Positions 1 through 8,236 of a stretch of DNA of 16,184 bases are shown here, in pieces. The stretch lies in assembly GCA_030374735.1 (NCBI GenBank), contig JASCIV010000581.1:1-16184 (forward strand), in the 5' to 3' direction. The notes beneath the pieces were generated by a model. That model ran no database searches. It had not been told where the DNA came from and worked only from the letters and a program-made list of their open reading frames with translations. The stretch is from Gracilaria caudata (Eukaryota; Rhodophyta; Florideophyceae; Gracilariales; Gracilariaceae). The position numbers and the translations under genes were made by a program. Numbering within the stretch: the first letter of the stretch is position 1; each line of letters starts with the position of its first letter.

Positions 1-617
1 TTCATAGGTGCATAAATACCAAAAACCATTCCCAAAATTGTGGGCCAATGCCATTGACAACTGTCACTCATCCACCATAGTGTGCACATTTTTTGCCGCA
101 TAATACGGAAATGTTTTGCACTACACGAAGTTTGAGTGGTATTGCTGCGAAGTCTTTTCTGAATGTAGAGAATGAGAAGAAGTAGAACAGCTTGGGTGAC
201 GAGAAAGACGGTGAATGTTTGGCGTCTTGTGGGGGTCATGATGTGTGCTGTCGTATCTAGGGAACGCCAAGACAACTCGTAATTTTTTATGTGTTAACGA
301 AGTGAAGATGCGCTTTACTTACACAAAATGGTTGTAAAACAGCTTCTAAGAATCTGTACGGGGTCAGCTTCACCCCGTACAGATTCCACAAGATGGGCAA
401 CAAGCGGTACAACGTGCGGAGAAGTCATTCGCAGACGTCTCTGGCGTCTGGAACATTGGGAATTTTCGGATGTCCCCATTTTGGCACCTGAATGCGCCTT
501 CTCATCAATCGTTACTTACTGTAAGCTCCATGAAAAAGGGTTGTTTTGAAATTGTAGTTTGTTCTTCAACTATTTTTGTAGAATTCGTGTAATCAAATGT
601 TCTGTAACTGAGACTTC
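1..617. other. Left flank, no gene recognised
   Basis: This stretch is mixed-composition DNA left of the copia-1 insertion. The only open frame of note, 328-549 (73 codons), crosses a perfect hairpin and has no recognisable motif, so I do not call it a gene. I see no LTR, tRNA or coding homology here. Confidence 0.5.
350..386. repeat. Perfect 15-bp inverted repeat (hairpin)
   Basis: The arm at 350-364 (starts GAATCTGTACGG) is the exact reverse complement of 372-386, with a 7-base loop at 365-371. It could be a cruciform or RNA hairpin, or the remnant of a small inverted-repeat element. No U-run follows, so it does not look like a bacterial terminator. A weaker 6-bp inverted repeat (CAGACG/CGTCTG) lies at 432-450. 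Confidence 0.85.
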
Positions 618-622
618 CATAG
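618..622. repeat. Target-site duplication, left copy (CATAG)
   Basis: CATAG directly precedes the TG of the left LTR and is repeated at 5404-5408 directly after the CA of the right LTR. Five base pairs is the usual target duplication of Ty1/copia integrases. Confidence 0.93.
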
Positions 623-727
623 TGTTAGCACGCGTGTACAGCGTGCACAGCGCTGCACTCAACCATTAAAGACAAGACCACGACGATGACCGGACAAGAT
701 CTGGGACATCGCTTCTTTATCATCTCA
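623..727 (+). repeat. copia-1 5' LTR (105 bp, internally shortened)
   Basis: It starts TGTTAGCACGC and ends TTATCATCTCA. It matches the 3' LTR except that it lacks a 61-bp internal segment. In the 3' LTR that segment lies between two copies of the 10-mer GTTAGCACGC (5239-5248 and 5300-5309); here only one copy remains. This is the signature of deletion between short direct repeats. Confidence 0.93.
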
Positions 728-740
728 GGTTATGGGCACC
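728..740 (+). promoter_or_regulatory. Primer-binding site, copia type (half-tRNA iMet)
   Basis: GGTTATGGGC follows the CA of the 5' LTR without a gap. Drosophila copia has the same kind of site, GGTTATGGGCCCAG, which pairs with the anticodon arm of initiator tRNA-Met and is primed by a 39-nt 5' half of that tRNA (known of copia). The match here covers the anticodon loop complement (TTATGGG), then diverges at ACC. Confidence 0.85.
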
Positions 741-1909
741 ATTGACGCTCAGCGCTCACGATCTACAAACAAACTACCAATCCACGGTTTGAGCCTTGCT
801 TCCGTAAACACGACGTTCCAATACCTTACTCCCCGAAAACGCCGCACACACTACCGCAATACCCGCCACATTTGGTCCAAACTTTGGAAAAACGCCAAAA
901 GAAATATGGCTTTCAAATCTTCTTCTTCACAATATCCACCTCACTTCTTCCCCCTTGGAGATTTACGGACCAATTGCTGGAACTAAGCACCGACAACTTT
1001 CTACAGTGGTTTCAAAACCTCCAAGACATTCTCACAGAAAACGAGTACACCCAGCTTCTCGACGAATCATTTGAAGCCTCCTCTACTCAAGACTTGAAAG
1101 CCACTGCAAGTCTTCGACGTATCATCACGAACAGCATCACGACAGAGGTTTCTTCTTTACTCGCCGACCTCGTCATATTCCAGCATCACCTGCTAAACTG
1201 GTTGCTACCATCAAAGCTACCGTTAGGTCGAAGTCAACCCGCGATTATTTCAGCTTAACAACTGAGGCTATGAACCTCAAACGCACAGGAACCATTTCCG
1301 AATACATCAAAAGCCACAGAGATATTCGCCGGAAGCAATTATTAGCAAATGCTCCCGGTATTCATGATGAACGCGTCACCATCAACTACATCCTGCAAGG
1401 CCTCATTTCGGATGTAAGATTCGGTCAACGCGCTCTCTCCATGATGCTTGACAATCCCCCACAGAAAATTAACGAAACTCAATACCGTCTTGGAACAATA
1501 CGAAAACATCGTTTCCCAGCGGAGTACGACCTCATCCAGCATACCTACAGCGCTACCACAGCCACGGAATCTGCACATATATCGAACCAACAGACCCTAT
1601 CGCGGTCGTGGCCGTGGTAGATACGGTGGATACAGCAATCGGAATCTCCAAAATGCTATTCACGATATTAATCAGAAGCTTCACGCCTTACAGCCCCAGG
1701 CGGAAAAACGGAAGTGCGTCTGTCATTAGAAACTCGTTCCAACTCCAAGAGGAATCCCTCAGAAAAGCTTTGGATCCATGAAAAAGAAGACCTATTGCAT
1801 TTCCATTGAGAGATGGCAAGCCAAAAAATTTGACCGGAAATTGCAATTGGAGACATATTGGCATTCTAAGAAAATATCCCGAGATATGGATATCCTATTG
1901 ACCAGCTAA
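732..1909 (+). pseudogene. copia-1 gag, frameshifted
   Basis: Gag would form the virus-like particle. Recognisable parts lie in different frames. One frame is open from about 745 to 1258 and contains an N-F-L-Q-W stretch near 1000, the kind of motif seen in UBN2-type copia Gag. A second is open from before 1201 to 1620 and holds I-S-E-Y-I-K-S-H and Y-I-L-Q-G-L. A third runs from about 1448 with an Arg/Gly-rich stretch (around 1590-1640) to an in-frame TAG at 1727-1729, and then on to TAA at 1907-1909. A zinc-knuckle-like remnant (W-H-S-K-K) lies near 1858-1875 but its cysteines are missing. At least two frameshifts (about 1165-1240 and 1445-1475) plus the TAG break the gene. The N-terminal start is uncertain; the ATG at 732 overlaps the primer site. 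Confidence 0.75.
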
Positions 1910-4900
1910 TGACAGAAAGTTCCCCCTGGGAGCCCCCGAAGTCGCGACGAGGACGAGGACGAGGACGATCCAACGCGAACAAGGTCGACACTCCGAACGA
2001 TGATATCCCACAAGAACTACTACAAACTCTGCATGCACTTGAGCAGTTACACGAACCGGAGTCCAAAACGGAGTGTACGTATACACTGGACTCGGCCGCG
2101 CACCCCTCTATTGTCTCCCATTCCACCCTAGACCAAACTGACCTTCCTACCGCCCTAACTACCAAAACTGCTTCGCGTCATTCCTTACAGACCCACAAGA
2201 AGGGAACTCTGAAGCTCGTGACTAAACGTGGCCATACCCTTCAAATTCCAACACTCATCAACGAAGACATTCAAGGGAACTTCCTTTCCGTACGCTTCAT
2301 TACGAGAAATTATGGACCGGTTATATTCACACCCACCCACGCATACATTCTTAGTAAGAGCATCCCCATTAAACTTCTTGGCACTGCAACATGGAAAAAC
2401 AAAAGTTATACCATGAACCTTCAACCCATTAGCTCCCAAGCCAAACCAACGTCTACAACTTCCGAAACCTTCCTGCAGCTAGAATCCTCACGCACAAGAC
2501 CAACCCCACCGTCGTTATTACCGCACCCAAATCATCGCCGACGCGCGAAACCCAAGAACCCCAAACCCAACCGCAAATCCATATTCCGCCCAGAGCCACT
2601 GAGCCGTGTACGCCAAGGAAATCACACCAACCAGAGCACCCTACACCCGAACAACCGTTCCAATCCGTTGCACAAGTGGCATCTCGTGTTTAATCACGCA
2701 CCTCCCATCAAGCTAGCGAAAATGGCATCACAAAACATTATACCTGAACCTGCACTCAGAAACATGGCCGCACAACAACTTTCTTGCAGCGGCTGCAAAC
2801 AAGGACGAATCCGCAAACGCCCGCACCGCAAAACGACACACTATTCAACCAAAGGAACAGTTTTGACCTCGGATGTCTGTGGCCCACTACCCCGATTGTC
2901 ACACCAACGCAACCAGTATTTCACCACCTTCATCGATCTCCACAGCCGCTTCTTATACGTCCATTTCAGCCCCTCACGTAAAGACCTGCCGAAAGTCTAT
3001 GCGTTTGTCACGAAATTCTTCCACAACATCACCGGCCAATATCCGGCTGTCTTTGTTTCAGACAACGCCAAGGAGTACCTCAGCCACAGCATGAAACAAA
3101 CTCTGAATCAACACGGCACAATGCACCAACCCTCCACCCCATACACACTGCAACAGAATTCCATCGCCGAGCGCATCAATCAAACCCTTCTGTCAGCCGC
3201 ACGCGCCAACCTCCTTCACAGCAACCTGGACAACGACCATTGGAAAGATGCAGTTCGTGACGTCGCATTTAAGTACAACCTTACGCCACATACCACCACA
3301 GGAATGCAACCATACGCAGCCCTGTTTGGCAGCCCTGCCCCAACCAAAAACCTGTACGCATTCGGCCAGCTTGGATACGCCTTTCTTCCAGTTGACAATG
3401 CCAAACAAGCTAAACTCGATAGCCGCGGAGTGCCGTGCCGATACATGTATGGGATCAACCCCCACACGATCATGACTATGGCGTTAGGCACCGGAAAGTA
3501 CATACAAATACCTCCCATTAACTTCCATCCATACACCAGACAACTTGACCCGGTCGCCACACAATCGCACGCCTTCAAGTGTCACATACCGCACCCTACT
3601 CCCCAAACCATAACCAAACATACACCCCCTCCCGCCAATCGCAAGCAAGCACAAGCCTATCCCGATGCCATGCAGTGGCAAAATGCTCACGATGCCGAAC
3701 TCGCCAAACTTGATAACCTGGGCACCATCAAATGGCTCCCCAAACAAGAGCTCCCGAAACGACTGATTCCGCTGACGATGACCTACCGATATAAAAGGGA
3801 CAACACCGGCAACGTTACAGGACACAAAGCCCGATGCTCCGTTCGGGGCGACCGAATGATCCCTAATGTCGACTTCAATCCCGATCAAACAGCCGCCCAC
3901 CTTTCCCAAAAATCTACCGTCCGTCTCCTTTTCGCATTGAAAGTCCAGCATAATCTCATCATGGAGCACTTCGATATCACTTCTGCTTTCACGCATGAAC
4001 AATACAAAAACGAGCAACCCGTATTTGTGAAACAACACCCCCGGTTTGATGGTTCCTATAAACACGACACCCCCGGCGGCCAACTACTACTCAATCTCCA
4101 TGGCACTCCTCCAGCCGGCCATACGTTTTTAGCAGAGGCCTGGAAATATCTCAAATCCCTTGGTCTCGAACAATCAGAGGACGACCCCGCCCTGTTCATC
4201 GCAAGACACGACGCAGACTCCTACACCATCGTATGCCTAAACATTGACGACTTTATCGTCGCTTCCACACATCAACACCATATTGATGAACTATTCCGGA
4301 ATCTCCAAGCCAAGTACGACATCAAACGCCTGGGCACTCCGACGCAATACCTCGGTTGGCAGATCACTAATCAAGATGACGGCTCCATTTCCATCTCACA
4401 ACCCCAAAACATCCAACACATTCTTGAACTCATGAATCTTCAACACGCTAATGGCAAGAAACACCCCTACACCTCTGGACTAGGTTATCACCCTCCCAAC
4501 GACAATGACACTCCATGCACCAGATCACATAGCCTCTACTGTCAGATCGTTGGCTGTCTTAGATGGCTAGCCGACTGCACGCGCCCGGACCTTTCATTTG
4601 TGACATCAAAGCTGGCACTCGCGCTTACGAGTCCTACGGAACGCCATTGGAAACACCTTAAATCAGTTGCGCGATATCTCAAACGTACAGCTACTTTTGG
4701 TCTCTTCTACCCCCGATGCACACCCGATACTCCCAACAAGACTTCCCTCAGTACCTACGGTGACGCCGATTTTGCGGGCGACACAGCGAGTCGGCGGTCT
4801 ACTTCTGGCGCTGCACACTACCTACGCAATCACATCATAGACTGGTCGTCACGTCTTCAAAAAGTGCCGGCTCTTTCAACTTGTGAAGCGGAGTATATTG

Positions 4901-5304
4901 CTGCTTGTTCCGCAACACGAGACACAGTAATGTTCAGACGTGTTCTTGCCTTCCTTGGTTTTCGAATGTCTGCACCTTCCCCTGTACATCTGGACAACCA
5001 GGCCGCCATTTTTGCCGCACTCAATACTGCAGCTACCAAACACTGCGAAAACATTGACTTGCGTCACCATTACATACGGCACCACATCAACCGAGGCTCT
5101 GTTGAGCCTCGCCATGTACCCACGAAAGAAATGCGGGCTGACATCTTCACCAAAATCCAGAAGCCTGCAACTTTCGTTAACAACTTAGCAAAGTTGAACA
5201 TCCAAGCTGTGAGCCGACCTGCCGGTGTCGGGGGGTGTGTTAGCACGCCAAAGCGTGAAGACACCAAGCAGCTCGACCCACACCACACGCACGCACGCCG
5301 TTAG
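1909..5304 (+). CDS. copia-1 Pol polyprotein (protease-integrase-RT-RNase H)
   Basis: This single 1131-residue frame carries a full copia Pol. The protease has the motif T-L-D-S-A-A-H at residues 59-65 (D61; the usual Gly of DSG is Ala). The integrase zinc-binding part has H258/H263 and C293/C296, followed by core residues D322 (TSDVCG), D385 (VSDNAKEY) and E421 (QQNSIAER). The RT has D689 (HFDITSAF) and D780-D781 (LNIDDFIVAS). RNase H has D952 (YGDADFAGD), E993 (CEAEYIAA), D1029 (HLDNQAAI) and the terminal R-A-D-I-F-T-K at 1076-1082. All expected catalytic acids are present. An Arg/Gly-rich stretch sits at residues 13-21. The ATG overlaps the stop of the last gag frame in TAATG (1907-1911); the pol frame is open only from 1870, so reinitiation or a -1 shift could connect them. 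The frame ends inside the 3' LTR. The coding strand is visibly C/A-rich and G-poor. Confidence 0.93.
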   Translation: MTESSPWEPPKSRRGRGRGRSNANKVDTPNDDIPQELLQTLHALEQLHEPESKTECTYTLDSAAHPSIVSHSTLDQTDLPTALTTKTASRHSLQTHKKGTLKLVTKRGHTLQIPTLINEDIQGNFLSVRFITRNYGPVIFTPTHAYILSKSIPIKLLGTATWKNKSYTMNLQPISSQAKPTSTTSETFLQLESSRTRPTPPSLLPHPNHRRRAKPKNPKPNRKSIFRPEPLSRVRQGNHTNQSTLHPNNRSNPLHKWHLVFNHAPPIKLAKMASQNIIPEPALRNMAAQQLSCSGCKQGRIRKRPHRKTTHYSTKGTVLTSDVCGPLPRLSHQRNQYFTTFIDLHSRFLYVHFSPSRKDLPKVYAFVTKFFHNITGQYPAVFVSDNAKEYLSHSMKQTLNQHGTMHQPSTPYTLQQNSIAERINQTLLSAARANLLHSNLDNDHWKDAVRDVAFKYNLTPHTTTGMQPYAALFGSPAPTKNLYAFGQLGYAFLPVDNAKQAKLDSRGVPCRYMYGINPHTIMTMALGTGKYIQIPPINFHPYTRQLDPVATQSHAFKCHIPHPTPQTITKHTPPPANRKQAQAYPDAMQWQNAHDAELAKLDNLGTIKWLPKQELPKRLIPLTMTYRYKRDNTGNVTGHKARCSVRGDRMIPNVDFNPDQTAAHLSQKSTVRLLFALKVQHNLIMEHFDITSAFTHEQYKNEQPVFVKQHPRFDGSYKHDTPGGQLLLNLHGTPPAGHTFLAEAWKYLKSLGLEQSEDDPALFIARHDADSYTIVCLNIDDFIVASTHQHHIDELFRNLQAKYDIKRLGTPTQYLGWQITNQDDGSISISQPQNIQHILELMNLQHANGKKHPYTSGLGYHPPNDNDTPCTRSHSLYCQIVGCLRWLADCTRPDLSFVTSKLALALTSPTERHWKHLKSVARYLKRTATFGLFYPRCTPDTPNKTSLSTYGDADFAGDTASRRSTSGAAHYLRNHIIDWSSRLQKVPALSTCEAEYIAACSATRDTVMFRRVLAFLGFRMSAPSPVHLDNQAAIFAALNTAATKHCENIDLRHHYIRHHINRGSVEPRHVPTKEMRADIFTKIQKPATFVNNLAKLNIQAVSRPAGVGGCVSTPKREDTKQLDPHHTHARR
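5230..5237 (+). promoter_or_regulatory. Polypurine tract of copia-1
   Basis: A run of six G (5230-5235) followed by TG abuts the TGTTAGCA start of the 3' LTR. A purine tract here is where plus-strand DNA synthesis is primed in LTR elements. It lies within the pol frame. Confidence 0.7.
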
Positions 5305-5403
5305 CACGCGTGTACAGCGCGCACAGCGCTGCACGTTACCATTAAAGACAAGACCACGACGATGACCGGACAAGCTCCGGGACATCGGTTCTTTATCATC
5401 TCA
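5238..5403 (+). repeat. copia-1 3' LTR (166 bp, full form)
   Basis: It starts TGTTAGCACGC directly after the G-run and ends TTATCATCTCA, followed by the CATAG duplication. It contains the direct repeat GTTAGCACGC at 5239-5248 and 5300-5309, enclosing the segment missing from the 5' LTR. The pol stop codon TAG (5302-5304) is formed inside the second copy of this repeat. Confidence 0.93.
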
Positions 5404-5408
5404 CATAG
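5404..5408. repeat. Target-site duplication, right copy (CATAG)
   Basis: This is identical to 618-622 and starts immediately after the last CA of the 3' LTR. Confidence 0.93.
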
Positions 5409-5841
5409 TTTAGAAGAGCTTACCAGCATTATACGCACAAAGTTTCAAACTGTGCGGAGCCTTAAAAGGTTCTCAAAACTCTTTGTTTAAATTTTGTTCC
5501 ATTTTTTTCCATGTTTAAGTAAAATACACATAACTTGGTGTTGATCTCTTTGAAATGAGAAGAGTTTACGTTTTCACAATAGTAGAATGATGCTTTTACT
5601 GATTCTAACAACAAAAAGCAATAGTTTTAAAAGTGTTAAGCAGAACAAACGTGTGAACGCTTCTTCGAATTAACTCACAATGACCCTCGGACTTTTGGTA
5701 CTTTGAGAGCACATTGCAAAAAGCTTTACAGTAGCTCTTAATTACATTTTATTCAAGTCAATTTTCTTGCACTCTGATCGCGTAACATGATTGGTCAAAG
5801 CTGTGTTTCAAATTACACCTATGTTTCAAGAGAATCCAATA
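5409..5841. other. AT-rich spacer, no gene
   Basis: This is AT-rich DNA between the two retrotransposons with no open frame, LTR or known motif. A hairpin-like inverted repeat (CGCACA...TGTGCG) lies at 5434-5456. It probably continues the pre-insertion target that also supplies the left flank. Confidence 0.5.
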
Positions 5842-5880
5842 GGAAGGGTAGCCCAGTAGTTAGCGTACAGGGCCCATAAC
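5842..5880 (+). repeat. 39-bp initiator-tRNA 5'-half-like sequence at an LTR end
   Basis: These 39 bases read like positions 1-39 of an initiator tRNA-Met: seven acceptor bases, TA, a D-arm with TAGCCCAGTAG resembling an A box, GCGT at 22-25, anticodon stem CAGGG, loop CCCATAA with anticodon CAT, and then C39. The next base starts the LTR (TGAGC, the reverse complement of ...GCTCA). No 3' half of a tRNA follows, so it is not a tRNA gene. The length and junction equal the half-tRNA primer known for Drosophila copia. The alternative reading is an unusually long primer-binding site. Confidence 0.6.
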
Positions 5881-6169
5881 TGAGCAGGGCGGGGTAATGG
5901 AGCGGTGGGAGGCGCGTGTGTCGTCAAGCGCAGAAGAATTGCAGTCCCTTCGAAGCCTCTCAAAAGCACAGGGACGAAAGTGTTCCCTCCGTCTGGTTCT
6001 CCACCTGCATTTTCCAGGCCGGAAGGCCAGACGGGACAATTTATTATTGCTCAGACCTCCCGCGGCATCGAGCTCAGCGGGAGGTGCGCGCTAGGATTGA
6101 CGCGCAAGCGGCATTCTCACGCAGAGTGCGCGTGGCGGCTGAACGCCGCAAATAGATACCAACAACACA
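5881..6169 (-). repeat. Family B LTR, minus strand (about 289 bp)
   Basis: Read on the minus strand it starts TGTGTTGTTGGTATC (or at TGTTG, 6167) and ends CTGCTCA. It is roughly 85% identical by eye to 8802-9092 in inverted orientation. Both copies hold an AATAAA signal (here 6040-6045) in the conserved context CAATAATAAA. Several short open frames cross it (for example 5905-6222), but none is preferred by the substitutions between the two copies, so it is not treated as coding. I read it as the 3' LTR of the minus-strand element. Confidence 0.75.
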
Positions 6170-6522
6170 AACCTCACTCGCGTGCAACGGAAAGAATGTA
6201 TGCGAGAAAGAACAATCCTTAGAGTCACGACTGCCCAAACAGCGCAAGTGTCCGAACAAGCATTAAGATTAGCAACAAAGTCAATGAAACCTCACAGACA
6301 GAGGTACAAACTCTGCAACGTTGGAGCTAGAAGTGTAGTCTGCTTACGACTAGGGATGTTCGTAGTAAAGCAAGGGAAGTTGTTAGAGCAACAACAAGGA
6401 TAAGAAAGACCAGGATCTGTAACGAAACTCTGGCACGGGGGCGGTCTCCACGGCGCATCTCAAGCACCGACCAGGGTACAGGGTGTCAAAAGCAGCGGCG
6501 AGTACATGACAGAACATGGACA
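6170..6522. other. Spacer between LTR and antisense gene
   Basis: No gene is recognised here. On the minus strand a purine-rich GAGTGAGG lies just before the LTR start and is a weak candidate polypurine tract. If the antisense gene has its own promoter it should lie in this stretch or in 6523-6963, but I see no clear core element. Confidence 0.4.
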
Positions 6523-8180
6523 ATGGCGGATAGACCGGCGGAGAGAACGAAAAACCTGCGTTGCACGCAAAGCGTCGGGCGCGATCTAGCAGTGGCGAGC
6601 AGGGCTGGGCTCAGCCTAGTTCTAGATTTCCCACACGCATCATCAAGAGTGTCTAGATTTTTGTATTGGACACAATCCAAGCGCCTAATGCAAGCGGTGA
6701 GCGCGGGTCGGCGATCTAGTAGGGACGAAAGGCCCGGACCACGGGAAGAGGTGCTTGGCGCGACGAAGTCGACGAAGCGGCGTGGTCGGGCACCCTCAAG
6801 CTTTCCAAAGCGGTGCGGCACTCTTCGAGAAGAGGAGACCAAAAAGGGTTGTCGGCGAGTAGCACGTGCCGTCGTAACACTGCTAAAGACAGATGGCAAC
6901 GGGAAGCGGGAAGGAGTGAGCCGAGAATTAGGCAGCTTGACTGTACCGCCCAATTTCGTCAGTATGTCGTCAGGCAGCAGAGCGAGTGCACATAATGAAA
7001 ACGGAGTGACCACAGATGTGACACCGACAACCGAAGACGGGAAAACTGAAACCAGTCGACCGGAGAGAGGAAGCAGATATCCAAAACGAAGGAGGAAATC
7101 AAGGTTTTACATAATGTACGAGACAGAGGATGGACAGATCACGCAGCAAGAGCCAGGGATCGACAGAAATAAGCGCCTGCCTTGGAGCTTAGAAAATGTG
7201 TTATCCATAACGAAACAGCAGGGCACTATGGAAGAATTGTATGAGGTCGAAAGCTTGGAAGGTGAAATACGGAACGTCGGTTGGGTAGAGTGCGAGAAAA
7301 TTGTAGGTCGCCTCATGTATAACTGGTGTCGGGCACGGCCTGGTCAAATGCTGGATCACGAGATTGGCAAGCAATATGGCCTCTATGACGATGAAATTGG
7401 TAGCGCCTGGTCAATTGACAACATTATGTTTGTCGAGAGAGATTGTGTGCTACCCGGGCATAACGGCGTCAGGCAATACAAGGAGCCAGCGTATTATACT
7501 CAAATTGCAGACGAGCCTCACTGGGGTTGGTCCCGAGTTGTCTTGAATAGCATCGAAGGACCAGGACTTGCTACTGCCTTGGTGAGTGGGGGAATTTGGA
7601 ACGGCCCCCTACAATGCGAGGTCCGCCGAGTGGGTAATAGAATTTCGATGGTGGCGAATCCAACCACCTCGGTCATCGACGCATTAGACCACCATTGCGT
7701 GGTGCATCCACGGACAGCTATTCGAGTATCAAGCCCAGGGCACAGGCCCATCTTTGAGTGTACCAAGGATTATCATTTGGCAAATGAAGATATGATGATT
7801 ACCTGCACGGACCACTTCTCTTTACCAGCCTCAATAATCAACGCATCTGCACGCGTTGTGGGACGACGCTTGCGAAACACGCACTGCTTGCCAAACAAGT
7901 ACCAGCTCTTATGAACTTCAAAGACGCGGCCAAGTGGCTTCAGCAGAAGGCGGGGAACTTGAAGTTGAACAAAGTGCGGCCTTCATCAGAGCGCCAGGAC
8001 CACCTCCGATGGATTACGGAACAATCACAGGGGGTCTACGTAGCGCCACTAAGGGCCAAGAATCTCGATCACGTGGTCTGCATAGATGCGGGTAGGGCAC
8101 AAATTCTCGATGCCGTGGAACCATGTCCAATGGCACTTTGGATGGCGGCCATTTGTAGTTGTCTCGGTGGCGCAGACTAG
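6523..8180 (+). pseudogene. Antisense accessory gene of family B, copy 1 (putative Cys-His-Asp hydrolase)
   Basis: The long frame is open from 6523 to 7914 (463 codons). The ATG at 6964 is the more natural start, because the codons before it read as low-complexity, Arg/Ser-rich sequence. From 6964 the product has an acidic/polar N-terminus, a basic patch Y-P-K-R-R-R-K-S-R, and about 250 residues I cannot assign. Around 7815-7830 the likely frame shifts to the one ending at 8180 (ATG at 7911, open upstream to about 7803). The C-terminal part holds W-L-Q-Q, G-V-Y-V, L-D-H-V-V (His 8070-8072), Q-I-L-D (Asp 8109-8111) and C-L-G-G. With Cys 7804-7806 followed by S-L-N-N this suggests a papain-fold-like Cys-His-Asp centre. 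That function is inferred, not recognised from a named family. The gene is tail-to-tail with RNase H. It ends at TAG 8178-8180; the frame then continues to a second TAG at 8238-8240 that overlaps the RNase H stop. Confidence 0.6.
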
Positions 8181-8236
8181 AGTGTACGGGTAATTGAATT
8201 GCGTATGGTTGTTTTAAATACGAAGAAGAAGACCGA

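Larger units (their letters stand above)
623..5403 (+). mobile_element. Ty1/copia LTR retrotransposon 'copia-1', full length
   Basis: The 4781-bp element is bounded by TG...CA LTRs and a 5-bp CATAG duplication. Internal order is primer-binding site, gag (broken), then pol with protease, integrase, RT and RNase H. Integrase before RT defines the copia order. The aligned parts of the two LTRs differ at about seven of 105 positions by eye, so the insertion is not very recent, yet pol has no stop. The LTRs are unusually short for a copia element. Confidence 0.95.

Noticed and set aside
328..549. 73-codon open frame
   Set aside because: It crosses the perfect hairpin at 350-386, has no motif and is no longer than expected by chance.
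3484..4083. 199-codon minus-strand frame within copia-1 pol
   Set aside because: It is a shadow of the RT/integrase coding strand, produced by its G-poor composition. No motif and no independent start context is seen.
5842..5915. Functional tRNA-Met gene
   Set aside because: Only the 5' half is present. No anticodon-stem partner, T-arm or acceptor 3' strand follows.
5842..6165. tRNA-derived SINE (A box in the tRNA-like head, 300-bp body)
   Set aside because: There is no convincing B box, the head ends exactly at position 39 of a tRNA, the body starts and ends like an LTR (TG...CA on the minus strand), and the second copy has only the primer-site part of the head. A SINE remains a weaker alternative.
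5905..6222. Small protein frames shared by the two LTR copies
   Set aside because: All three frames are similarly conserved between the copies, as expected from DNA-level similarity of LTRs, and no frame has a consistent start.
6486..7013. 175-codon minus-strand frame opposite the antisense gene
   Set aside because: It lies in biased, low-complexity sequence and has no counterpart in the other family B copy visible here.
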